In this document: piece by piece, positions 49,521 through 56,845 of the stretch
Numbering within the stretch: the stretch's first letter is position 1
How the letters are laid out: each line of letters begins with the position of its first letter
Assembly: GCF_003233655.1 (NCBI RefSeq)
Contig: NZ_CP029830.1
Location: forward strand, 174,501 to 238,500
DNA length: 64,000 nucleotides
Source: Azospirillum ramasamyi
GTDB lineage: Bacteria; Pseudomonadota; Alphaproteobacteria; Azospirillales; Azospirillaceae
Direction of reading: 5' to 3'
The notes under the pieces: generated by a model
Databases searched by the model: none
What the model saw: the letters and a program-made list of their open reading frames with translations, nothing else
What the model was told of the DNA's origin: nothing
Program-made: the position numbers and the translations under genes

Positions 49521-51380
49521 TTAGAACAGACGCAGGATCGACTGCTGCGACTGGTTGGCCAGCGAGAGGGCGATGGTGCCGAGCTGCTGACGGGTCTGCA
49601 GCATCAGCAGGCTGGCGCCTTCCTCGTTCTGGTCGGCCAGCGTCAGCTTGCTGGCGCCTTCCGACAGCACGTCGCTGAACTCCTTGGTGAAGTTCTCGCG
49701 GGTCGTGATGATGTTCAGGTTGGTCGACAGCGACTGCGACGCGGAACGGATCGTCGCCTTGGCGTTGTCCAGGCCGGCCACCGCCTTGTCGATGTCGGCG
49801 CGGTCGGTCCAGTCGTTCTGCGCCTCGTCGAGCTTCAGGCCCTGGCCGCTGGTCGACAGGTTCACGGCGTTCACGGTGATCGAGTTGGTGTTCGTCTCGT
49901 TCAGCTGAACCGTGATGTCGTTCGACGAGTTGGCGTCGGAGACCTGCTTGGTGACAATGTTGGCCGAGCAGTTGGCGTCCGCCGCCTGCTTGATCGTGGC
50001 AGCATCGACGTTCACGCGAACGGTGCCGCTGTCGAAGGCCCACGCCTGCTCGCCGCCGGACAGCTTGCTGTCGCCCTGCTCGTTCATGCCGTCGCGGGTG
50101 ATCTGGGCGCCGTTGGAGTTGGTCACCTGGATCTGCAGGTCGACCTTCTTCTCGATGGTCGAGATGCCGTTGCCCTGGTTGTTCGCCGCTTCCAGCAGCT
50201 TGCGGTCGACGGTGAAGGACACCACCGTGCCCGACGCGAAGCTTTCCGAGATCTTCTTGGTCAGCGCGTTGGTCGTGCTGGCCGTCACGGTGAAGTCGCG
50301 GACCACGCCGGCGGTGGTCGCACCGGTCAGGACGATCGTGTTGCCGGAGCCCAGCGAAGCGGTGGCGACGTCCTTGCCCTGCAGGCGGCCGCTGGTGATG
50401 GCGTTGCTGATCGATGCCACCAGCTGGGCGGCGACGTTGCCGCTTCCGCTCATGCCCACGGCGACGTCGCCGGAGGTGGCGGTGTAGCTGAAGGTCTGGC
50501 CTTCGACGGTGATGCTGAAGATGTCGCCTTCTTCGATGGTGCCGCTGACGTTCACGCCCGACTGCTGCGCGTTGCCGGCCGTGGCGGCCTGCGCCAGATT
50601 GGTCGTCATCGTCTGCGTGTTGTCGAAGTAGGAGATCGTGCGGCTTTCGTTGCCGTCCGACACGATGAAGTCGCGGGTGCGGCCGTTGGCGCCGCGGACT
50701 TCGATCTGGACGTTGGAGAAGCTGCCCGACGTGCTGGACATCGTGCCCGACAGCTTCAGGCCGGTCAGGCCATGGGCGTTCTCGGCCTTGCCGATGTCGG
50801 CGGTCTTGCCCTCGATCGAGCCGTCGCCCTGGATGCGGATCGAATAGGTGTCGGCCCGTTGGACGTTGGTGACGCGGGCGTTGTCGACACCCGTGATGGT
50901 GTTGACGGCGGCGCGGGACTCGCTGGTGCTGTCCATGCTCATGCCGTTGCCGGCGATCAGGTTCTTGCCGCCGTAACCGCTGTCGGCGGCCAGCTTGTCG
51001 ATCTGCCCGCGAAGCGTGTTGAACTGGGCGGCCAGCGACTTGCGGGTGGCCACGGAGGCGGCGTCGTTACCCAGCGCGGCGTAGGCCGCGGTGGTCAGGC
51101 CCTTGGCCTGGTCGACCATGGAGTCGATGGCGGTCAGACCCTTGTCGGCGGCCTGGATGGTGCTGATCGACTGGCCCATCGCGTCCTTCAGCGACGTCAG
51201 GTCGCCGGCGCGCTGGTTCAGGCCCTTGGCCGAGAAGAAGGCGGTCGGACCGTCGAGGGCGGTGTTGATCTTGTTGCCCGTCGACAGGATGTTCTGCTTC
51301 TTGTTGATCTGTTCCTGCGTGCTCTGCAGCTGCAGCAGGTTGGTCCGCATCGAAGAGGAGAGGGTAACGTTGCCAGCCAT
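49521..51380 (-). CDS. Flagellin, filament subunit
   Basis: A 619-residue flagellin with the conserved D0/D1 ends: N-terminal GNVTLSSSMRTNLLQLQSTQ, NILSTGNKINTALDGP, and C-terminal TNLNIITTRENFTKEFSDVL, GASLLMLQTRQQLGTIALSL, ending SILRLF. The central surface domain is long and Ser/Thr/Asn-rich, with a module (EEGDIFSITVEGQTFSY near residue 281) like those in FlgE and FlgL. Length and context fit the glycosylated polar flagellin of Azospirillum. The ATG at 51380 has AAAGGAG eight bases upstream; a GTG at 51389 is less likely. A sigma-54 promoter and four palindromes lie upstream. Confidence 0.95.
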   Translation of the reverse strand: MAGNVTLSSSMRTNLLQLQSTQEQINKKQNILSTGNKINTALDGPTAFFSAKGLNQRAGDLTSLKDAMGQSISTIQAADKGLTAIDSMVDQAKGLTTAAYAALGNDAASVATRKSLAAQFNTLRGQIDKLAADSGYGGKNLIAGNGMSMDSTSESRAAVNTITGVDNARVTNVQRADTYSIRIQGDGSIEGKTADIGKAENAHGLTGLKLSGTMSSTSGSFSNVQIEVRGANGRTRDFIVSDGNESRTISYFDNTQTMTTNLAQAATAGNAQQSGVNVSGTIEEGDIFSITVEGQTFSYTATSGDVAVGMSGSGNVAAQLVASISNAITSGRLQGKDVATASLGSGNTIVLTGATTAGVVRDFTVTASTTNALTKKISESFASGTVVSFTVDRKLLEAANNQGNGISTIEKKVDLQIQVTNSNGAQITRDGMNEQGDSKLSGGEQAWAFDSGTVRVNVDAATIKQAADANCSANIVTKQVSDANSSNDITVQLNETNTNSITVNAVNLSTSGQGLKLDEAQNDWTDRADIDKAVAGLDNAKATIRSASQSLSTNLNIITTRENFTKEFSDVLSEGASKLTLADQNEEGASLLMLQTRQQLGTIALSLANQSQQSILRLF

Positions 51381-51388
51381 GATGGCCA

Positions 51389-51399
51389 CTCCTTTGGAG
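51389..51399 (-). promoter_or_regulatory. Short hairpin covering the flagellin ribosome binding site
   Basis: The mRNA reads CUCC-AAA-GGAG, which can fold onto the Shine-Dalgarno just before the start codon. Two further hairpins (51434-51444, CCGGTTACCGG; 51447-51463, GGGG/CCCC arms) fall in the same ~84-base leader. This is the sort of leader on which FlbT acts in Caulobacter. The stem is short, so the effect is uncertain. Confidence 0.4.
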
Positions 51400-51474
51400 G
51401 ATCGATATCCGGTAGCACCCCTCTTTGGAAGCGCCGGTTACCGGAAGGGGACTAATTCCCCCATCAAAGGAGTA

Positions 51475-51490
51475 GGCAAGAAGCGGGCCA
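51475..51490 (-). promoter_or_regulatory. Sigma-54 promoter of flagellin
   Basis: On the minus strand TGGCCCG-CTTC-TTGCC carries the GG and GC dinucleotides exactly ten bases apart and matches TGGCACG-N4-TTGCW at all but two positions. The predicted start is near 51464, giving an ~84-base leader. Confidence 0.8.
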
Positions 51491-51544
51491 GTTCAATTTT
51501 GCCGGGTTTCCTTGGAAATCCATGCCGGTCGGCAGAAAAGCACC

Positions 51545-51619
51545 CGGCAAAATTTGCCGACCCCTCGGCAGATTCTGCCGGTCAGGCGGCAGGGCTTGCC
51601 GGGGCGGCAGAATCTGCCG
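51545..51619 (-). promoter_or_regulatory. Array of four 15-bp palindromes, probable enhancer sites (FlbD-type)
   Basis: CGGCAAAATTTGCCG (51545-51559), CGGCAGATTCTGCCG (51566-51580), CGGCAGGGCTTGCCG (51587-51601, one mismatch) and CGGCAGAATCTGCCG (51605-51619). Centres are 21, 21 and 18 bp apart, close to two helical turns, and lie about 88-148 bases upstream of the predicted flagellin start. A partial site (CGGCAG, 51530) and CCTGCCGGGCAGG (51628-51640) flank the array. Caulobacter FlbD binds similar CGGC-containing ftr elements. Two of the four sites lie inside the 3' end of the KAS III gene. Confidence 0.75.
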
Positions 51620-52640
51620 GGTATTTCCTGCCGGGCAGGACAACCGTTTCGCACATCGCGAGCGGCCCCACCGCAACTGCGGCGCTGCCCCAGGACCAGC
51701 CGACGCCGAAGCCCGACAGCAGCAGCCGGCATGTCCCCGCCGCGAGCGGCGCCGCCAGCGCGCCGGCGATCGCCAGCGGGATGGAGGCGGAACTGGTGTT
51801 GCCGACGTCCCGCAACGCCACCACGGTCCGGTCGGCCGCCACGCCCAGCTTCTGGCCGAGATGGCGGATCATCTGGGCGTTGGCCTGATGCAGGACGAGG
51901 TGGTCGACCGCTTCCATCGCCCAGCCGGCGGCGTCGAGCGCGGCACGCAGGCTGCCGGGGACTTCGCGCAAGGTGAAGGCGAAAACCTGGGTTCCATCCA
52001 TGAACAGGCGCGCCGGCCGGTCGGGATGGCGCATCGCCCCGCCCTCCGCCGTCAGGTAGGGAGCGCCGGCACCGTCGCTGCCGAGATCGAACGCCATGGG
52101 CGCCGCGGCACCGTCCAGTTCGAGAGCGGTCGCCGCCGCGCCGTCGCCGAACAGCGGGGCCACCGCCCGGTCGTCCGGATCGACCAGGCGGGAGGTGGTA
52201 TCGCCCACCAGCAGAAGCGCCCGCCGTCCGGCGGCCTTCAGCAACCCCGCCGCGGTCCACAGCCCATAGACGAAGCCGGAGCAGCCATGGGTGAGGTCCA
52301 GCACGGCGGCACCCTTGCGCAGCCCCAGCCGCCTGTGCAGGAGCGACGCGGTGCCGGGAAGCGTGTGGTCGTGGGTCTGGGTCACCAGGACCAGCAGGTC
52401 GATGCTGCCGGGTTCCCAGCCGAGCCCGTCGAGCAGGCGGCGCGCCGCGGATTCGGCAAGGTCGCTGGTGCATTGACCGGGGGCGGCGATACGCCGCTCC
52501 GCGATGCCGGTGGCGGCGGCGATCCGGCGCGCAGCCTCCTCGCCGAAGCGGCGGGCGAGGTCGTCGACCGTCTCGCGCCCTTCCGGCACACAGCCGACGA
52601 TGCCGCGCACGCAAACCCCGTCGATCCGGCTGGCGACCAT
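51582..52640 (-). CDS. 3-Oxoacyl-ACP synthase III-like protein (KAS III / FabH family)
   Basis: A 352-residue thiolase-fold enzyme that would condense an acyl-CoA starter with malonyl-ACP. The triad is present: Cys in LTHGCSGFVYG, His in LVLHQANAQMI and Asn in DVGNTSSASIP. The start at 52640 has GGGGAGGGG upstream. It ends the operon that also encodes FabG, an AMP-ligase and two ACPs. Housekeeping FabH normally sits with plsX, so this copy probably makes a special short acyl chain. The last codons overlap two enhancer palindromes of the flagellin gene. Confidence 0.88.
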   Translation of the reverse strand: MVASRIDGVCVRGIVGCVPEGRETVDDLARRFGEEAARRIAAATGIAERRIAAPGQCTSDLAESAARRLLDGLGWEPGSIDLLVLVTQTHDHTLPGTASLLHRRLGLRKGAAVLDLTHGCSGFVYGLWTAAGLLKAAGRRALLLVGDTTSRLVDPDDRAVAPLFGDGAAATALELDGAAAPMAFDLGSDGAGAPYLTAEGGAMRHPDRPARLFMDGTQVFAFTLREVPGSLRAALDAAGWAMEAVDHLVLHQANAQMIRHLGQKLGVAADRTVVALRDVGNTSSASIPLAIAGALAAPLAAGTCRLLLSGFGVGWSWGSAAVAVGPLAMCETVVLPGRKYPADSAAPASPAA

Positions 52641-52696
52641 CTCCGCCCCTCCCCTGTCATTTCCGGCCGTCACCCACCGCCCGAGCCGGCACCGCC

Positions 52697-53458
52697 TCAG
52701 CAGGTGATGCCGCCGTCCACCGTAAGGGTCTGTCCCGTGATGAACCCGCCGCCGTCGCCCAGCAGGAACCGGACCAGCGGCACCACGTCCGCCGCCGTGC
52801 CGAGCCGGCCCAGCGGCGTGCGGCGGACGATCTGGTCGCGCTGCCCGTCCGACAGGGTGCCCGACATTTCGGTGTCGAGATAGCCCGGCGCCACCGAATT
52901 GACGGTGATCGCCCGCCGGCCGACCTCGCGCGCCAGCGCCCGCGTCAGGCCGTCCAGGCCGGCCTTCGACGCCGAATAGGCCGCCAGCCCGACATAGCCG
53001 CGCTGCCCGATGATGGAGGAGATGTTGACGATGCGCCCCCCCTTCGCACCGGCGCCGCGCTCCACCAGCTTGGCGCGCAGGAAGGCGCGGGCGGCCTGCA
53101 GCGCTCCGGTCAGGTTGGTCTGGATCACCGCCTCGGCATCCACCTCCGGGAAGGTCGCCAGCACACCTTCGCGCGCGATGCCGGCATTGTTGACCAGCCC
53201 CCACAGCCGCGAGCCGCCGCCCCAGGCGACGGCGGCGTCGAAGAAGGCGCGCACATCGTCGCCCTCGCCGATGCGGCAGGACTGCCAGAACAGGTCGGGT
53301 CCGGCCAGCCGCTCCAACGCCGCGGAGGACGAACGGCTGCAGGTGGACACCCGGTAGCCGTCGGCCAGCAGCGCCTCGACCAGCGCAAGGCCGAGGCCGC
53401 GGCTGCCCCCGGTGACGATGACGTGACGCTTCGGTTCCACGGCAGCGGGCGCGGTCAT
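52697..53458 (-). CDS. Short-chain dehydrogenase, 3-oxoacyl-ACP reductase-like (FabG family)
   Basis: A 253-residue SDR. Cofactor motif VTGGSRGLGLAL, NNAGIAREG, catalytic Ser in NISSIIGQRG and YSASK (Tyr-x-x-x-Lys), plus the C-terminal TGQTLTVDGGI. It would reduce a 3-ketoacyl-ACP to 3-hydroxyacyl-ACP. The ATG at 53458 has AAGGGAG upstream and overlaps the stop of the AMP-ligase gene (ATGA). Longer upstream reading is a shadow of that gene. Paired with the KAS III, it could make a 3-hydroxyacyl group such as 3-hydroxybutyryl. Confidence 0.9.
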   Translation of the reverse strand: MTAPAAVEPKRHVIVTGGSRGLGLALVEALLADGYRVSTCSRSSSAALERLAGPDLFWQSCRIGEGDDVRAFFDAAVAWGGGSRLWGLVNNAGIAREGVLATFPEVDAEAVIQTNLTGALQAARAFLRAKLVERGAGAKGGRIVNISSIIGQRGYVGLAAYSASKAGLDGLTRALAREVGRRAITVNSVAPGYLDTEMSGTLSDGQRDQIVRRTPLGRLGTAADVVPLVRFLLGDGGGFITGQTLTVDGGITC

Positions 53459-54636
53459 GCGGCTCCCTTTCGGCTCTTCTTGCCCGCCGCGCTCAGCGGG
53501 ATATGGTCGGCGAAGGTCAGCGCGCGCGGCCGCGCGGCCGGCGGCAGGTCTGCGGTGGACGCGCGCAGGGCCGCCCTCAGCGCCGCCGCGTCGGCACCCG
53601 GTTCGGGCACGATCGTGGCGGTCAGGAGATGGCCGGTGATCGGGCTCGGCACCGCCGACACGGCGGCGTCGGCCACCCCGCCGACCGCCAGCAGACGGCG
53701 CTCCACCGCCTCGGGCGAGACCTTCACCCCGCCGACATTGACCAGCCCGTCCAGCCGGCCGGCGAACAGCACGCGGTCGCCACGCCGTTCCACCAGATCG
53801 CCGGTGGACAGCCAGCCTTCCGCATCGGCCACGCCCGGTGCGGCGCGCGGGCTGCGCACCTCCAGCACGCCGTCCGCGATGCGCAGGGCAAGCCCGTCCG
53901 GCGCCTCGTCCAGCCAAGCCGCCGGGAAGCCGGCGCGGCCGTCGGCGACGGCGAACAGCGCCCCGGCCTCGGTCGAGGCGTAGATGTGGCGCAGACGCGC
54001 GCCGGGAAACCGCTCCGCCAGCCGGTCGAGCAGCGGCTGGTCGGCCGCCTCCCCGCCCAAGGTCACCGCCCGAAGCGGCAAATCGGCGGCACCCGGCGTC
54101 ATCAGGAGGGCGCGCCAGAAGCTCGGCGTAGCACTGACATGGGTGACGGCATGGCGGCGCGCCGCCTCCGCCAGGGCGGCGACGCCGCCGCCGGAAGCGG
54201 CTCCCGGCACGGCGACCAGCAGCGCCCCGGCCGCCGCCGCGGTCAGCATCACCTGCAGGCCGGCGAAGGTGCCCGGATCATAGGTCAGCAGCCAGCGCGC
54301 CCCTTCCTCCGCCACGCCGCGCAGCCGGCCGCGCAGCCGGTCGAACCCGTGACGGAGCCGTTTGGGCGTGCCGGTGGTCCCCGAGCTTTCCAGCGTGACG
54401 GTAAAACCCGGCCCCGGCCGCCATCCACCGGGATCCGCCGCGCCGCGGGCCAGCAGCAGCCCCTGCCCCGCCGCGTCGGCGGCGGCCAGCGCCGCCAGCA
54501 CGCGCGACGGCCGGTCGGCCCGCATCACGCCGCCCGCCGGCACCGCCAACCCGGCAAGCTCCGGCCAGCCGAACAGCTCCTCCCCCTCGATCAGGCGGAA
54601 GGCGGGATGGATCCAGGCGGGGCGGCGCTCGGTCAT
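53455..54636 (-). CDS. Short AMP-dependent acyl-activating enzyme
   Basis: A 393-residue member of the acyl-CoA synthetase/NRPS adenylation superfamily, ~100-150 residues shorter than typical because the N-terminal lobe is trimmed. Motifs: TLESSGTTGTPKRL (phosphate loop), YASTEAGALF, STGDLVERRGDRVLFAGR, NVGGVKVSPEAVE, and the catalytic Lys region PLSAAGKKSRKGA. It would activate a carboxylic acid as acyl-AMP and load it on the ACP encoded just upstream. Both ends overlap neighbours by ATGA, which shows tight co-translation. Confidence 0.85.
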   Translation of the reverse strand: MTERRPAWIHPAFRLIEGEELFGWPELAGLAVPAGGVMRADRPSRVLAALAAADAAGQGLLLARGAADPGGWRPGPGFTVTLESSGTTGTPKRLRHGFDRLRGRLRGVAEEGARWLLTYDPGTFAGLQVMLTAAAAGALLVAVPGAASGGGVAALAEAARRHAVTHVSATPSFWRALLMTPGAADLPLRAVTLGGEAADQPLLDRLAERFPGARLRHIYASTEAGALFAVADGRAGFPAAWLDEAPDGLALRIADGVLEVRSPRAAPGVADAEGWLSTGDLVERRGDRVLFAGRLDGLVNVGGVKVSPEAVERRLLAVGGVADAAVSAVPSPITGHLLTATIVPEPGADAAALRAALRASTADLPPAARPRALTFADHIPLSAAGKKSRKGAA

Positions 54637-54896
54637 GCCGGGACGGTGTAGAGTGCAGCCAGCTCTCCGACCGTGGTGAACTGGAGGAAGCCTTCGCGGA
54701 AGGGATCCTGGCCGGTCCGCTGCTCCAGCACCACCAGCAGCGTGGCGAGGTCGAGGGAGTCGATGGGCAGTCCACCATCGAGGAAGCGGCTATCGGCGGT
54801 CAGCGGCGGCAGCACCTCGCCCTTGTCGGCGGCGATGCGGCCGAGTTCCTCGGCGATCAGGGAGAAGATGGGGCCGGCGGCGGCAGGGTTCGTCAT
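54633..54896 (-). CDS. Acyl carrier protein 1
   Basis: An 87-residue carrier with the phosphopantetheine attachment Ser in GLPIDSLDLATL and a C-terminal helix (TTVGELAALYT). It is unlike housekeeping AcpP (DSLDTVE) and belongs to secondary-pathway ACPs. It overlaps the AMP-ligase gene, which suggests that enzyme charges it. Confidence 0.88.
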   Translation of the reverse strand: MTNPAAAGPIFSLIAEELGRIAADKGEVLPPLTADSRFLDGGLPIDSLDLATLLVVLEQRTGQDPFREGFLQFTTVGELAALYTVPA

Positions 54897-54902
54897 GGAA
54901 GC

Positions 54903-55751
54903 TCAGTTCTGGCTGGAGACATCGTCGCAGCCGTCCAGAAAGGCGCGGATGGCGGCGGTCGCCGGGCTGGCGGCCTCGATATGCGGCAAGTGACCGGCGC
55001 CGCCGAAGACCCGGAACGGGGCGCCCGGCGGCAGGCGGTCGGCGGGCGGCAGCGGGATGATCCGGTCGGCGCCCCCCCACAGAACCTGGATCGGCATCGG
55101 ATAGGCGCGCCAATCCACCGGCGGGCCGCCGTCGGCATGGCCGGCGAAGGAGACGTCGATGATCCGCTCCAGCCCCGCCCGGCGGACCGGGTCGGCGCCC
55201 TGCGCATGCAGCACCTCGCCGAAGCGCGGGATCAGCGGCGACGGCCCGGCGAACAGGCGCGCCGCACAGGCGCGACCCTCCGCCACGTCGGCCGGCGCCA
55301 CGGCCCGCCTGAGAAAGCCGAGGTCGAAGGGCGTGCCCAGCCCGGCGCTGGAAAGCAGGGTCAGGCTCGCGACCCGACCGGGCGCCAGCAGGGCCAGTTC
55401 ACGCCCCACATAGCCGCCCATCGAATGGCCGATCACATGCACCCGCGCCAGTTCCAGCGCGTCGAGGAATTCGACCAGCCAAGGGGCGAAGTCGGAAACC
55501 CGGCCGCTGCCGACATCGGGGGTGGAACCGCCATGGCCCGGCAGGTCCACGGCAACGGCGCGCCGCCGGGACGACAAAGCGGAGAGGTTGAACTGCCAGG
55601 TCAGCCGGTCGCCGCCGAAGCCATGCAGAAGCAGGACGGGCACACCGCCGCTGCCGACCGACAGGTAGGACGCCGGACCGCCGGCGACGGTGGCGACACC
55701 GGCGCGCAGGCGGCTGCCTTCCGAAACGGGCCTGGAAACAGGACGAGGCAC
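54903..55751 (-). CDS. Alpha/beta-hydrolase
   Basis: A 282-residue hydrolase resembling the C-terminal domain of acetoin-cleaving AcoC-type proteins and menaquinone-type thioesterases. It has LLLHGFGGDRLTWQFN (oxyanion), nucleophile Ser in VIGHSMGGYVG, Asp in WGGADRIIP and His in GAGHLPHIEA. It sits between the two ACP genes with gaps of 6 and 3 bases. It may act as a thioesterase or an acyltransferase that moves the acyl group from ACP to a sugar; hydrolase folds can do both. The GTG start at 55751 has no clear ribosome site and may rely on coupling. Confidence 0.85.
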   Translation of the reverse strand: MPRPVSRPVSEGSRLRAGVATVAGGPASYLSVGSGGVPVLLLHGFGGDRLTWQFNLSALSSRRRAVAVDLPGHGGSTPDVGSGRVSDFAPWLVEFLDALELARVHVIGHSMGGYVGRELALLAPGRVASLTLLSSAGLGTPFDLGFLRRAVAPADVAEGRACAARLFAGPSPLIPRFGEVLHAQGADPVRRAGLERIIDVSFAGHADGGPPVDWRAYPMPIQVLWGGADRIIPLPPADRLPPGAPFRVFGGAGHLPHIEAASPATAAIRAFLDGCDDVSSQN

Positions 55752-55754
55752 CGT

Positions 55755-55988
55755 TCAGGCCGCGACCGGGGCACCCGCCAGGGCCAGCAGATCGGCGACG
55801 GTCTTGGCCTTGGCCAGCTTCTCGCCTTCCACCACCACGCCGGTCTTCTCGTCGACCAGCGCGATGAAGCTGATGACGGCCAGCGAATCCCAGGACTCCA
55901 GCGATTCCAGGACTTCATCGCCGGTCAGCGTGCCGGGATCCAGTTCGAGCATCTCGTCAAGAGCGAGCAGGAAGTCTTTGCGATCCAT
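55755..55988 (-). CDS. Acyl carrier protein 2
   Basis: A 77-residue carrier with the attachment Ser in LESWDSLAVISFIALVD. The start has AAAGGAG upstream. It heads the six-gene acyl operon. The D-S-L motif followed by AVISF is typical of ACPs in polysaccharide or flagellin-sugar clusters. Having two different carriers implies two loading or transfer steps. Confidence 0.88.
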   Translation of the reverse strand: MDRKDFLLALDEMLELDPGTLTGDEVLESLESWDSLAVISFIALVDEKTGVVVEGEKLAKAKTVADLLALAGAPVAA

Positions 55989-56098
55989 GGGCTGGTCTCC
56001 TTTATAGGCGTCGTGAAGGCGGTTCGGCGGGTTCCGGTCGATCGCACCCGTTCTGCCGCGCCCGTTGTATGGACAGGCCCCCGGACGGGCGTATCTCG

Positions 56099-56845
56099 TC
56101 AGTGCAGCGTCTTTTGCCGGACCGCACGGTTGATGTCCATCCAATCGGGGTGGTCGCGAAGCAGTTTGCAACAATCCTGCCAGCCGAAGGCGGGATTGGA
56201 CGGCAGCAGAGCCTCCAGCAGGCGCCGCACCAGTTCGTAGTCGGCGGGCTCGTCCACGCACCAGCGCTGATCGGGCGGCTCCACCGGCTCGGCCGGCACC
56301 AGCGCGGTCCCCAGCCGGAAACGCTCCGGCCGGCGGTAGATGTAGGGGGTGACATGTTCCCGCTCGGCCGGATCGGCGGCTTTGGCCGCCGCCTCGTCCA
56401 GCAGGCGGCGCGGCAGGATCTCCGCATCCAGGCCGCGCGGATACCGGGTGCTGTCGATCGACAGATAGTCCAGCGACGGATCGTCGCGGAAGGCGGCGAT
56501 GAGACGGCCGACCAGCGCCGGATCGATCAGCGGGCAATCGGCGGTGACCCGCACCACCAGATCCGCCCCGGCGAGGGCCGCCGCGCCGGCGAATCGGCCG
56601 AGCACATCCTGTTCGTCGCCGCGGAAGACCGCGACGCCCAGGCTTTCTGCGCATTCCGCCACCGGGTCGTCGGCGGCGTTCACCGTCGTCGCCAGAACCA
56701 CCGCGTCCAGGCCGGGCGCGCGGGACAGACGGTCCAGATGATGGGCCAGCAGCGGCCGGCCGGCGGCCGGCATCAGCACCTTCCCGGGCAGGCGGGTGGA
56801 GGTCATGCGGGCTTGCGAAATGGCGACGATGCGCGGCTTATCCAT
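56099..56845 (-). CDS. Cytidylyltransferase-family sugar nucleotide enzyme (SpsF/NeuA-like)
   Basis: A 248-residue nucleotidyltransferase: IVAISQARMTSTRLPGKVLM, GDEQDVLGRFAGAA, VRVTADCPLIDPAL, EREHVTPYIYRRPERF, and WCVDEPADYELVR. The family activates nonulosonic acids as CMP-sugars. Overlap with the end of the upstream synthase gene (56838-56845) shows that the two act in one pathway. It would give CMP-pseudaminic or CMP-legionaminic acid for flagellin. Confidence 0.88.
   Translation of the reverse strand: MDKPRIVAISQARMTSTRLPGKVLMPAAGRPLLAHHLDRLSRAPGLDAVVLATTVNAADDPVAECAESLGVAVFRGDEQDVLGRFAGAAALAGADLVVRVTADCPLIDPALVGRLIAAFRDDPSLDYLSIDSTRYPRGLDAEILPRRLLDEAAAKAADPAEREHVTPYIYRRPERFRLGTALVPAEPVEPPDQRWCVDEPADYELVRRLLEALLPSNPAFGWQDCCKLLRDHPDWMDINRAVRQKTLH

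Noticed and set aside
51545..51619. CRISPR-like array
   Set aside because: The units are 15-bp palindromes with 3-7 base spacers. This is far too short for CRISPR, and the position upstream of a sigma-54 promoter explains them better.
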